From Falciphora oryzae (lineage: Eukaryota; Ascomycota; Sordariomycetes; Magnaporthales; Magnaporthaceae), in assembly GCA_000733355.1 (NCBI GenBank), contig JNVV01000057.1, positions 62,001 to 126,000 on the forward strand: a stretch of DNA of 64,000 nt. The letters run 5' to 3'. The position numbers were made by a program, and so were the translations under genes. The notes under the pieces are model-generated. The model made no database searches, was not told where the DNA came from, and saw only the letters and a list, made by a program, of their open reading frames with translations. Positions 55,063 to 64,000 of this stretch are shown piece by piece (positions within the stretch are counted from its first letter, which is position 1; each line of letters opens with the position of its first letter).

Positions 55063-56896
55063 ATGACGTCCGAAAGGGGCGTCAAGGCGAAGCTCGAGCT
55101 CGAGGAGGATGCGCACAGGGCGGCCCTCGAGGACAACCCCAGCGAGGTGCACGTCGGATGGAAGACGTGGGCGGCGGTGCTCGTAAGTGCCAACCTGGGG
55201 GTCTTCAACCTCATACCCGCTGACAGCCCAGTCCATGGCCATCTCGTTCGGCCCTCCCATAGGCATCGCGTTCGGGTCGGTCGCGGCCGTCGTGGCCCCG
55301 GTGACGCAGGAGCTCGGCGGCTTCGACAAGCTGGCGTGGGTGGTCGGCGCCTGGTCGCTGGCCACAGCCTGCTCCTTCTCCGTGTCGGGCGCGCTGAGCG
55401 ACACGTTCGGCCGGCGCAACCCGATCCTGCTGGGCCAGGTCCTGTCGATTGTCGGCTTCATCATGGGCGGCGTGGCGCGCAACGTCGAGACGCTGATCGC
55501 GGCCGAGGCCTTCATCGGCTTCAGCACGGGCCTGATTTTTGTCAGTTACGCGGGCGTGCCCGAGATGCTGCCCAACAAGTACCGCTCGCTGGGGCTGGGC
55601 GTTTTGGACGGCGGGATTGCGCTGCCGTGGTGAGTGCGAAGCCCTGGACGGTTTCGTTGGCAGCATCAGACTAACATCTGCAGGGGCATCATTGCCGTCA
55701 TCCTCGGCCAGGCCCTCCTCAAATACGCCTCCTGGCGCTGGATCTTCTGGATCGCGCTCATCGTCGAGGCCGTCGGACTCGCAGGCACGGCTGCCTTCTA
55801 CTGGCCGGCGTCGCGCCCCCGGGACAGGTCTCGGCTGCAGCAGCTCAAGGAGATCGACTGGGTTGGACTCACCGCCTTCATCGGAGGCCTGGCCGTGCTG
55901 CTGGTCGGACTCACCTGGGGCGGACAGGAAGGCCACCCGTGGGCCGGCGCCTCGGTCATCGCGCCCATCGTGGTCGGCTTCGTCACCGTGGTGGCCGCCT
56001 TCGCCTACGACTTCACCATCGCCGCCAACCCCATCTTCCCGCTCAGCCTGTTCCGGCAGTTCCGCGAGTACACGGTGCTGCTAATCGTCATGTTCGTGTC
56101 GGGCATGCTGTACAACGCGCTGCTGCCGCTCCTGACGCAGGGGTCGTCGTACATGTTCACGCAGGACGGCATCCGGGTCGGGCTCATGTCGCTGCCGTAC
56201 ACGACCATGACGCTCATCGTCGGTTGCTTCGTGCCCATGCTGGCGCACAAGATCGGGCACATGAAGTGGCAGGTGGTGGCGGCCGTGACGCTGCAGACGA
56301 CCTTCATCGCGGCCACGGCCGGCGCCGTCAACCCGCGCAACTACTGGGGCTGGATCTTCCTGCCGGCGTTTGGCATCCCCATGTTCACGTGGCTGACGAT
56401 CCTGACGTACGCCATCGCGTCGCTGCACGTGCCGCACTCGAAGCTGGGCGTGGCCGTCGGGCTGCTTGGGACGTTCCGGGCGGCCGGGGGCGCCGTCGGC
56501 AACGCCATCTTCTCGACCATCCTCAGCAACAAGTTCAACGAGTACGTGGGCGAAGAGATTGTGCCGCTGGTGTTTATGAACGGCTACAACGCTACTGATA
56601 TCGGGCCCATCATCGGTGGTGCCATCCAGCATAATCTGGGCGTTCCGTTTGCCCTGGCTGCGTACCCGCCGGCGTCGTTTGCCGATGCGCTGATGGAGGC
56701 CGTGCGGACGGCGTACGGGCGGGCTTTCTACGTGGTGTTTCTGTGTACGATTCCGTTCAGTGCCGTGGCCCTAGCATTTTCGTTCTTTGTCGAGGATCCG
56801 ACCAGGTACATGACCAACCACGTGCAGATGGCCATGGACGAGAAGCTGCAGGATGAGGAGGCTGAGCCGGAGCCCAAGCCTGCCGAAGCCAAGTAG
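55063..56896 (+). CDS. TRI12-like MFS efflux pump
   Basis: Three exons: 55063-55182, 55232-55629 and 55684-56896. Introns are 49 bases (GTAAGT...CCCAG) and 54 bases (GTGAGT...TGCAG), giving 576 residues. A second in-frame ATG at 55042 is possible; 55063 has the better context (CACAATGAC). Fungal trichothecene-efflux-pump family members have 14 spans and export toxic metabolites or drugs. Here SGALSDTFGRRNPILLGQ is the conserved motif after span 2. NKYRSLGLGVLDGGIALPWG lies between spans, and WRWIFWIALIVEAVGLAG is in the first half. The tail is Glu/Pro-rich (EEAEPEPKPAEAK). No biosynthetic genes adjoin it, so the cargo is unknown. The family name does not imply trichothecene transport here. 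Confidence 0.9.
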
Positions 56897-57165
56897 AGTA
56901 ACTTATCAAAGGATGTGATGCTGTTATGTCAAAACTCTGTGCTGAGCGCTGTGATAGGACGCTGGGGGTCGAGGCACAGACGTGTGGAATCAAGCCGATG
57001 TGGAATCACAACCAAAGATTTGTCACGTCCAGCAGCATAAATGCAGCCAGATGCAGCGCAAACCCGAAAGCGAACGTTTCAGTCGCCACAACTAACGCAA
57101 TTTAAACCCCGCCCGCCACCAGCCTGGAACACTCCCGTGCTCTGCAGGATCAACCACACACCACC

Positions 57166-57777
57166 ATGGCAATGCCCTCGTTCATCTCCCGCCTGACCCG
57201 GCCCTTTATGACGGCGACCCGGCTGGGCGTGGCCGACACCAGCGGCGCCGCCCTGCCCGACGGGGCGCAGAAAGCGACCTTTGCCGCCGGCTGCTTCTGG
57301 GGCGTCGAGCACATCTTCCGGCAGCACTTTGACGGCGGGCGCGGCCTGCACGACGCGCGCGTGGGCTACATCGGCGGCGACGCCGAGTCCCCGTCCTACC
57401 GGGCGGTTTGCAGCGGCGCGACGGGCCACGCCGAGGCCACGCAGGTCGTTTTCGACCCGGCCAAGGTGTCGTACCGCCAGCTGGTCGAGTTCTTCTACAA
57501 GACGCACGACCCCACCACCAAGAACCAGCAGGGCAACGACCGCGGCACCCAGTACCGCAGCGCCATCTTCTTCCACGACGCCGAGCAGGAGAGGATCGCG
57601 CGCGAGGTCACGAAGCAGGCAAACGAGCAGTGGTGGAACGGCAAGATCGTGACCGAGATCCTCGAGGCGGGCAAGTGGTGGGACGCCGAGGACTATCACC
57701 AGCTGTATCTGCACAACAACCCGGAAGGGTACCAGTGCGCGAGCCATCACTTGAGGGATTTTCCAGAGCTGAAGTAG
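57166..57777 (+). CDS. msrA: Peptide methionine sulfoxide reductase MsrA
   Basis: Intronless, 203 residues. It reduces the S form of methionine sulfoxide in proteins and free methionine, repairing oxidative damage. The catalytic motif GCFWG (Cys 43) is intact, and GYIGGDAESPSYRAVCSG, GHAEATQVVFDP, FYKTHDPTTKNQQGNDRGTQ and YRSAIF follow as in the family. The first 20 residues (MAMPSFISRLTRPFMTATRL) are basic and could direct part of the protein to mitochondria. It converges with the Bax-inhibitor-like gene, stop codons about 140 bases apart. Confidence 0.96.
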   Translation: MAMPSFISRLTRPFMTATRLGVADTSGAALPDGAQKATFAAGCFWGVEHIFRQHFDGGRGLHDARVGYIGGDAESPSYRAVCSGATGHAEATQVVFDPAKVSYRQLVEFFYKTHDPTTKNQQGNDRGTQYRSAIFFHDAEQERIAREVTKQANEQWWNGKIVTEILEAGKWWDAEDYHQLYLHNNPEGYQCASHHLRDFPELK

Positions 57778-57867
57778 TTACTGAGCGTGTTCTACATAGT
57801 GGCGGACCAAGGGATTTATTTGATACTATCGTACACGTCCTGCTCACTTCTGTGCTGCTACTTCCCC

Positions 57868-57924
57868 TTTGCTGCCTACTTTGTGCTGCTTACTTTGTGC
57901 TGCCTACTTTGTGCCGCCTACTTC
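57868..57924 (+). repeat. Short tandem repeat in the convergent 3' region
   Basis: About four copies of a 14-bp unit, CTGCCTACTTTGTG, between the MsrA and Bax-inhibitor-like stop codons, probably within the 3' UTRs. Confidence 0.7.
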
Positions 57925-58946
57925 CTCCTGTTCTGCATCGTCAGAATCTGAACCATACGGATGAAAATGTTGATAAAGTCCAGCTCCAGCGAAATGCTCT
58001 CGTTGACGGGATCCCGCTTGATGACGCCGTGCTGGGCCAGGCGCGCGTGGTGCAGCACCTTTTGCACGTCGTAGAGAGTAAAGCCGCCAAACACGGCCAG
58101 ACCACCATACACCCAGATCTTCTCCGTCATGGCCAGCGTGCGCACCGCCGTCACGGGCAGCACCAGCGGCGCCAGCCCCGAGGCCAGCACGACGGCGCCG
58201 CCGGCCAGCAGCGGGCCGCCGATGTAGAGGTACTTCTCCTGCTTGGCCGTGGCCCCGACGAAAGCCAGCGTGCCCATCATGGCGACGGTGTAGAGGCCGG
58301 CGCGGGCCAGGATCGGGACGGGCACGAAAGCCATCATGGGGGCGACGAGGGCGGCCTGGGTGGCGTTGAAGGCGGTCCAGAGGGCGTACTTGGGAAGGTA
58401 GCTGCGTCTGTTAGTATGCTGCCGTGAAGAGGGGAAGAGCAGGAGAGCGGCTTACTTGTCTGCGTCAACCGACCGCGCGCCGATCATGGTCGCAAAGCTC
58501 ATGCCCAGCCCGCCGATGGCAAACACCCACGGGTTCGTCGCCATCAGCCGGAACACGAAGCCGGACCGCACCATCTGGCGCACCGACAGGGCGATGATGC
58601 CGATGCCGGCGCCCGTGTGCAGGAAAGTCGAGTTGAGGTACGAGCGCTCGTACGATGGCATGCCGCCGTCCTCGCGCGTCTCGCGGTTGAAGACCAGGTT
58701 GGTGGCAACCAGCGTGCCGCCAAAGACGGCGCCGCCGACGAGAAGCTTGCGCATGAGGCCTGCCTGGTCGGGGACGGCCTGCGACTGGTACCCGCGGGAT
58801 AGACGGGAGAGGATGGCGCTCGGCTGCGTCGGCCTCGTCCTGGACGTGAAGAAGCTGTTCTTTGTGGTGTGGAGGGCCCGCATCGCGGGGGCTTTGGCCA
58901 GCGGCCTGGCCAGGCGGGGAGCCTGTCGTAGTGTGATAGTGAACAT
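57918..58946 (-). CDS. Mitochondrial Bax-inhibitor-1 family protein (GHITM/MICS1-like)
   Basis: Two exons (58946-58456 and 58401-57918) with a 54-base intron GTAAGC...CTAAC...GCAG, coding 324 residues. The N-terminus (MFTITLRQAPRLARPLAKAP, Arg-rich, no acidic residues) is a clear mitochondrial presequence. It is followed by about seven membrane spans, among them LLVGGAVFGGTLVATNLVF, WVFAIGGLGMSFATMIGA, LYTVAMMGTLAFVGATA and IWVYGGLAVFGGFTLYDVQK. The tail SISLELDFINIFIRMVQIL is the conserved TMBIM end. Relatives in the inner mitochondrial membrane maintain cristae and ion balance. Complete and undamaged. Confidence 0.92.
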
Positions 58947-59617
58947 TGTGTTACCGGCGGCTGTCGAGGTTGCCGTTGATCGTAGGTGTCGATGCCCGAT
59001 GGCGATGAGGGGAAGAAATCAAATAGATGGAAGCAACCCTGCACCGGTGACGTGCATCGAATCAGGGCTTTCCAGGCCATTCCAGCGGCGTTAGGAAGCC
59101 GGTGGAACTAAGTCCGAGGTCACGTGAGTTGATCAGTCACGTGCATCCCTGGCGCTGACCACTCACGAGAACATGGTCAGGCCCAGAAGCAAACCTGTGC
59201 TGCGGGCACTCTGCGCTGATTGGGGTTCAAAAGAGACAGCCGTGAAGCTGTCCTGCTTGGCGGCAGTGGATTCTTGTTCTCTGCAGCGTCTGCCGCTGAC
59301 GGGTAATATCGCGGCTAATGGAGCTACTCTGCGGCTCACGGCGGGCTGGAGCTCCGGCGTGCCTATCCGCATATGAGGCCGGATCCGGTCACAATATCCG
59401 GCTATCAAGGACTCGTATCAAGAGACCACTGATCCGATCAACTGGCTGCTTCCCCATCTTCGGTAAATGGCGCCTCCGCTTCCCCGCCTCGCTCAAGTGC
59501 CGCGGATACCACCCTGGCTGAGCTGCGGGCATATAAATGAGGGACGCTGCTCGCAGGTGATATTCATGCTCGCCAGCATCGACGGATACACTCGTCTTCG
59601 ATAACCGCGTAACCATC
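58947..59617. promoter_or_regulatory. Divergent promoter region with paired CACGTG sites
   Basis: Between the Bax-inhibitor-like gene (-) and the small secreted protein gene (+). CACGTG boxes lie at 59121-59126 and 59138-59143, 17 bases apart; such boxes bind bHLH or bZIP factors in fungi. A TATA-like ATATAAAT is at 59531-59538, about 80 bases before the ATG of the secreted protein. Confidence 0.5.
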
Positions 59618-59881
59618 ATGAGGCCCCTCCTACTGCTGGCCACGCTGGCCATTGCTACGGCCCTCCCCACAAACCTGCCACTACGACTCCAAAACTCCCA
59701 GCTGATAGCGTCCAACACCCCCGTGCGGGAACCGACCGACCGCCTCTCGTCGTGGTTCTTGAGATTCATCTTCTCCAAGCAAGAGAGCACGACCCGGAGC
59801 CCGTGCTTCTGCGCCGGCGGCTCTCTCTACTGCCATGACGCCGCGGGTGAGCTCGAGAGCAAGGGCATGTGCGGCATATAG
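59618..59881 (+). CDS. Small secreted protein
   Basis: Single-exon gene of 87 residues. MRPLLLLATLAIATALP is a strong signal peptide, and no membrane span follows. The C-terminal third holds the four cysteines of the mature protein (SPCFCAGGSLYCHDAAGELE then KGMCGI), which could form two disulfides. No known family is evident. A TATA-like box about 80 bases upstream and the clean signal peptide argue that it is real. Small cysteine-bearing secreted proteins can be effectors, antimicrobials or wall proteins; nothing here decides among these. Confidence 0.7.
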   Translation: MRPLLLLATLAIATALPTNLPLRLQNSQLIASNTPVREPTDRLSSWFLRFIFSKQESTTRSPCFCAGGSLYCHDAAGELESKGMCGI

Positions 59882-60082
59882 GCGCAAGTAACTCGAGTGC
59901 GACGACAAAACGCCACGCGCTGGCACAAGCTTGGTGATTTGATGGAAGGAGTCCGGTCTGGCTGCAAACGGGGTTGGATTGGAGTCTTCACGGGTCAACG
60001 GAACATTTGGCGGGTCGCGATACCCTGATTTCTCTTGATTGTTCAACTGGCTGCTGATTACCATTGCTCTCAAACTGCTTCC

Positions 60083-61203
60083 CTACGCATATCTGACCGG
60101 CTGGCTAGACCCCGGCTGTATCGTCACCGGCTCCCCGTACATCGGCTCGTACTGCTGTCCATGCCCATAACTCCCATACCCCGGCATGGGTACCTGATGC
60201 CCCGGGATCTGCTTGTCGTAAGCCCGCTGCATCGGCCGCATCGGCACCGGCACCGGCACGTAGACCGGCTGGTACGTCACCAACCCGCTCTGCATCAGCT
60301 CTCGGGTCTTGCGCTGGCGGCGGGCATAATAGTCGATGCCCGCCCAGATGCAAAGCGCGAGGTGGCAGATGCCGGCTACGACTAGCATGGCGGCGACCAC
60401 GATGGCCAATGCCAGACGGGCGGGCTTCTGCTTCCACGCAGCGTTGACGGCGGCATCCTGGGCTGCGCAGTCGACAAAGGTCGGAGTGCATCCGCGGCTA
60501 GTCCGGCCATCGTAGACCCAGACGCCGTTGCCGTCCTGTCTGTACGGCCCTTCGGTCGTGCCACCCCGCCAGATTCGCAGCCAGTTCGGGTCGTCGCCGA
60601 ACCGCTGGACGGACAGGACGGAGGCGACGACCAGGGTGATCAGGTACCAAAGGACGGTGCAGAAGCCAAAGTCGACGCAGAGGACGAGCAGCGGGTGGAG
60701 CGGCTTGGAGTAGTGGCGGAGGAAGCGGACGAGCAGCTCGGCGGCGCCCCAGGCGAACGAAATGGCAAACTAGACGAGTTAGCTTGGGCCGTCACTAGCC
60801 GTCCACTGGCTGTGGCACGTACAAACGCGATGAATAGCTCGTTGGCGGCGTTGTTCCTCCCAAGCCAGGCCAGCCTGTCAAAGTCGGCCATGTTGGCGAG
60901 CACCCAGCCGGCGCAGGCCATGCCAACGACGGCGGCGACGCATTGTAGCAGGCGGATGGCGACCTTCCACGGCCCCCGCTTGTCGCTCAGTCGCAAACGC
61001 TCCCACGGTGGAGGGCGGCGCGGAGGGGACAGAGGGCGTGGGCCATCGGCGGGAGCGGCGGTTTGCGTGCCTTGCTGTGCAGGCGTCGCTGCAGTCCCTG
61101 CTGGTGCGGCGGGTGGCGTGCTTGGCGCGCGTGCCCCTGACGCAGGTGCCCCTGGCGCGGACTCGGCCGGGAGCGTTTCTGCGGGGGTTTCCGGGGCGGG
61201 CAT
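60083..61203 (-). CDS. Four-span MARVEL-like membrane protein
   Basis: Two exons (61203-60823 and 60769-60083) with a 53-base intron GTACGT...TCTAG that keeps the frame, coding 355 residues. A Pro/Ala/Thr-rich N-terminal tail of about 70 residues precedes span 1 (VAIRLLQCVAAVVGMACAGWV). Span 2 is LFIAFFAISFAWGAAELLV, made only by splicing. Span 3 is LLVLCVDFGFCTVLWYLITL. A loop with several Cys and Trp residues comes before span 4 (LALAIVVAAMLVVAGICHLA). The C-terminal tail is rich in Pro, Gln, Tyr and Gly. The span pattern and the Asp in span 3 (CVDFGFCTVLWYL) match fungal MARVEL-like proteins of unknown function, probably in the plasma membrane. Confidence 0.8.
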
Positions 61204-62370
61204 TGCGTGTGGTTGACGTGGGAAGTGACTGGCAGACGGGCAAACGCCAGACGGGGAGGACGCCGCTTTAACTCATCTCGACAGATCGGCCCGTTTGCTG
61301 CTGCCTGGGTAGGCTGAGCACAGCCTGGGGCCACCAACGCCCGCCAAGCGCTGCAGGGTGCCCATTAGGTGTTGTCAGCGGAGATTTCATCTCACGTGCC
61401 GCCGCCCTTGGCTGGGGCAGGGCTGGAGACAGGGGTTCTGTTCTTGGAAGCGCGGGCCAGCCCAGCAGCCGCCGCCCGCAAGTCATTCAAACCTAATCGC
61501 CTGCCACGTGAGGTGGCGGACAGTCGGCGATGCCGTGCGTGTGCTGGCGTAGATGATACCAGAACAGGGCGTTGACGCGATGTGACATGGTGATTACTTG
61601 TTGTGATGGGCTCGAGGGACGCCCCGTGCGAGGAGCGAGCTTCTAGAAGGTGTCGGAGCTTTGGCCGGGATGAGCTCTGGGGAGGGCACGAGACCAAGAC
61701 TAGGAAGCAGACAGCCGCTTGAGAACAGCCCGCCAGAGAGCAGCCCGCCACACCAGTGCTGCCAGCGACATTGCTAGGAACAAATTAAATCTGTGCTTCC
61801 AACTGTCGGCCAAAACTTCCCAGTCGGCTCGTCATGAAATTGCAGGCCATCTGTGCCACACCCAAAAAAAAATAAAAATAAAAAAAACCCCAGCTCGGCC
61901 GTGCCCGCCCACTAAGGTTTGCGGCGCAGAGCCCGCCCCACGTTCTCCCGCTCTCATGCTCAAAACCCGGCCAACCCAGCGTAGCACTGGCAGCTGCACT
62001 CGCCGGCATCGCCACCGACCCTGCGACGTTGCCCTCGGGAAGACGCAGCGCTCTGCCTGGCCAGAGAGCAGGAAGCGAGCCGTCATCTGTGGCCAGCCAA
62101 CCCCGCAGCAATCGTAGGTCCAGTGCTCTCTCCTCGCCATTGGCTTAACTGGCTAGGTATCTTTGCCATTGGCCTGACTGACCGAGGCCCAGAACCAACG
62201 GTAGATCAATGAAGCACTAGACCAGACGCTACGTTTGAAGCATCGCGAGCAGATCGCCGGCGATTGGCTCGGCGCTTGCGGTCAAGGACGGGTCTCGACG
62301 GCCTCGACGACCACCAGACTCACTTCACGACACCACCCATCCACGATAGCCCTCCTCCCCGACAGGCACC
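61204..62370. promoter_or_regulatory. Divergent intergenic region
   Basis: 1.2 kb between the MARVEL-like gene (-) and the cyclic-nucleotide-binding gene (+). CACGTG boxes are at 61393-61398 and 61505-61510, and an A-rich tract at 61864-61888. No gene is seen. Confidence 0.45.
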
Positions 62371-64000
62371 ATGCGCCGCCGCGCCTCCGCTCCATACCGG
62401 CACTCGGCCCCTCCCCAGCCGACGCCGTCACACCTCATCCGCTCCTTCAATGTCGAGACGAATCCCACCCGCCCCATGCGGCCCAGCCCGCTGACGGCCT
62501 CGGCCATCCGTGACATGCCCCTAGACCTCGTCGACCGCATCCGCTCGTTCCCCCTCTTCATGTCCGCCCCCGACGAGTTCCTGGCCGCCATCGGCAAGCA
62601 CCTGCGCCCCCAGGTCCACAGCCCGCACGACCACATCCTCACAGAAGGCGACGAGGCCCGCGCCATGTACTGGCTGGTGCGCGGCGTCGTGGCCGTCACG
62701 TCGCGCGACGGGGAGGCCGTCTACGCCGAGCTCAAGCCTGGCGCCTTCTTTGGCGAGATCGGCGTGCTCATGGNNNNNNNNNNNNNNNNNNNNNNNNNNN
62801 NNNNNNNNNNNNNNNNNNNNNNNNNNNNNNNNNNNNNNNNNNNNNNNNNNNNNNNNNNNNNNNNNNNNNNNNNNNNNNNNNNNNNNNNNNNNNNNNNNNN
62901 NNNNNNNNNNNNNNNNNNNNNNNNNNNNNNNNNNNNNNNNNNNNNNNNNNNNNNNNNNNNNNNNNNNNNNNNNNNNNNNNNNNNNNNNNNNNNNNNNNNN
63001 NNNNNNNNNNNNNNNNNNNNNNNNNNNCGCCATGTACTGGCTGGTGCGCGGCGTCGTGGCCGTCACGTCGCGCGACGGGGAGGCCGTCTACGCCGAGCTC
63101 AAGCCTGGCGCCTTCTTTGGCGAGATCGGCGTGCTCATGGACATGCCGCGCACCGCCACCATCATCGCGCGCTCCAAGTGCTTGTTGGTGGTGCTCAAGA
63201 AGGAGGACCTACACGCTGAGCTGCCCGGATTCCCCGACATGGAAAAGGCCATCCGCCACGAGGCCCAGGAGCGTCTGACCATCCTCAAGCGCAAGCAGCA
63301 GGAGCGTGGCCAGGAGCGCGAGTCGGCAAAACCCAGAGATGCGGCCCCTGGCGAGGTCTCGACAGGCGAGAGCGGCGTCATTGCCGAGGGCGCCGTCATC
63401 AACAGCAAGAAGCGCAAGTCCCCAAGCCCCGGCGTGATCGAGGATCCGGCAGTGGGTGGCAGTGCGCTGGGCAGCGGCTACGTCAACGTGCGGCGGACAC
63501 TGCGCGAGCTGCCGCTCTTCTCGACCCTGCCGCCCGACATCCTACACTTTCTGGGCCTCAGCGCCATCCCCCGCACGTTCCCGCCCTTTGCCGACATCGT
63601 GCAGCAGGGCAGCCGCGGCAACGAGATCTACTTTATCGTGCGCGGCGAGGCCGAGGTCATGCACGAGCAGACAGAACCACAGCACCCGGCCAGGCCGCTC
63701 TCCTACGCGAAACCGAGGCTGCACGCCGGCCAGTACTTTGGCGAGGTGGCCAGCCTGGGCCTGTCGGAACAGCGCACGGCCACGGTGCGGTCCATCACCA
63801 CGGTCGAGTGCCTGGTCATCAGCGGCCAGGCGCTCGAGGAGCTGTGGAGGAGGTGTCCGCCAGAGCTCAAGACGCAGGTCGAGGAGACGGCGAGGATGCG
63901 CTACCGGGACAAGATGGCCGACGCGGACGTCGAGATGCAAGACACCCAGCCGCAGTTCCCTCTCCCCCAGGTGCAGCTCCCTCAGACGCCCACAAAGCAG
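62371..64000 (+). CDS. Protein with two cyclic-nucleotide-binding domains, 3' end beyond window
   Basis: Partial gene, broken by an N gap at 62774-63027. The N-terminal tail is Ser/Pro-rich. The first cNMP-binding fold begins FPLFMSAPDEFLAAIGKHLR, with YWLVRGVVAV and PGAFFGEIGVLMDMPRTATI (phosphate-binding cassette). The second starts LRELPLFSTLPPDILHFLGL and has YFIVRGEAEVM, HAGQYFGEVASLGLSEQRTATV. In many fungi proteins of this layout continue into an F-box/leucine-rich-repeat region, which would lie beyond the window. After the gap the first 113 bases repeat those before it, so the protein is probably continuous and the gap artificial. Ligand binding is not certain: the cassettes lack a clear conserved Arg contact in the second domain. 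Confidence 0.85.
62774..63027. other. Assembly gap (254 N) flanked by a 113-bp exact repeat
   Basis: 62661-62773 and 63028-63140 are identical over 113 bases (CGCCATGTACTGG...GTGCTCATGG). Two contig ends that overlap appear to have been placed apart. Collapsing them gives one intact cNMP-binding domain. Confidence 0.92.

Overview
The window is genomic DNA of a filamentous ascomycete (Pezizomycotina, most likely a Sordariomycete). The evidence is short GT..AG introns of about 50 bases, GC-rich coding genes, a HET-domain gene, fungal-type MFS pumps and a secreted GH3 enzyme. Large AT-rich blocks consist of transposons damaged almost entirely by C-to-T and G-to-A changes, the signature of repeat-induced point mutation (RIP).

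1-15050 is a nest of one Ty3/gypsy chromovirus family with 295-bp LTRs. The oldest copy (+ strand, 5390-6645 and 13629-14951) was hit by a second copy (- strand, 1-5389, continuing left of the window). It was also hit by a complete third copy (6646-13628, target duplication CCTAG). A degenerate PIF/Harbinger-type end and a broken C2H2 finger gene follow. 15869-17971 is an intact HET-domain gene stranded between transposon blocks. 18000-20932 holds an ACCCAAA-rich fold-back element and a solo LTR with a perfect GAGAC duplication.

20933-43716 is, in my reading, one PIF/Harbinger transposon swollen from about 4.25 kb to 22.8 kb by nested insertions. Its ends are inverted GGGGCTGTTCTAGG repeats flanked by TTG. 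It carries a Myb/SANT-like ORF on the + strand and a DDE transposase on the - strand, converging. Inside it sit a full gypsy copy (21975-28971), a Fot1/pogo element (29700-31944) that itself holds a solo LTR, and a fold-back MITE (32486-41766). The MITE was split by an 8.8-kb LINE-bearing insertion (32625-41432), which in turn carries another MITE and a 626-bp LTR-like insert. Target duplications were found at each nested junction, and several restore an open reading frame when the insert is removed mentally.

43717-48506 has no gene I can support. From 48507 the DNA is ordinary, GC-rich and gene-dense: a secreted GH3 beta-glucosidase; an MFS transporter with a repetitive loop and a damaged N-terminal half; a TRI12-like MFS efflux pump; MsrA; a mitochondrial Bax-inhibitor-like protein; a small secreted protein; a four-span MARVEL-like membrane protein; and the start of a protein with two cyclic-nucleotide-binding domains, interrupted by a probably artificial N gap.

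The genes on the right are housekeeping or nutrient/efflux genes, each with its own promoter. They do not form an obvious biosynthetic cluster. The most unusual content is the transposon architecture, including evidence that the chromovirus primes its own reverse transcription.
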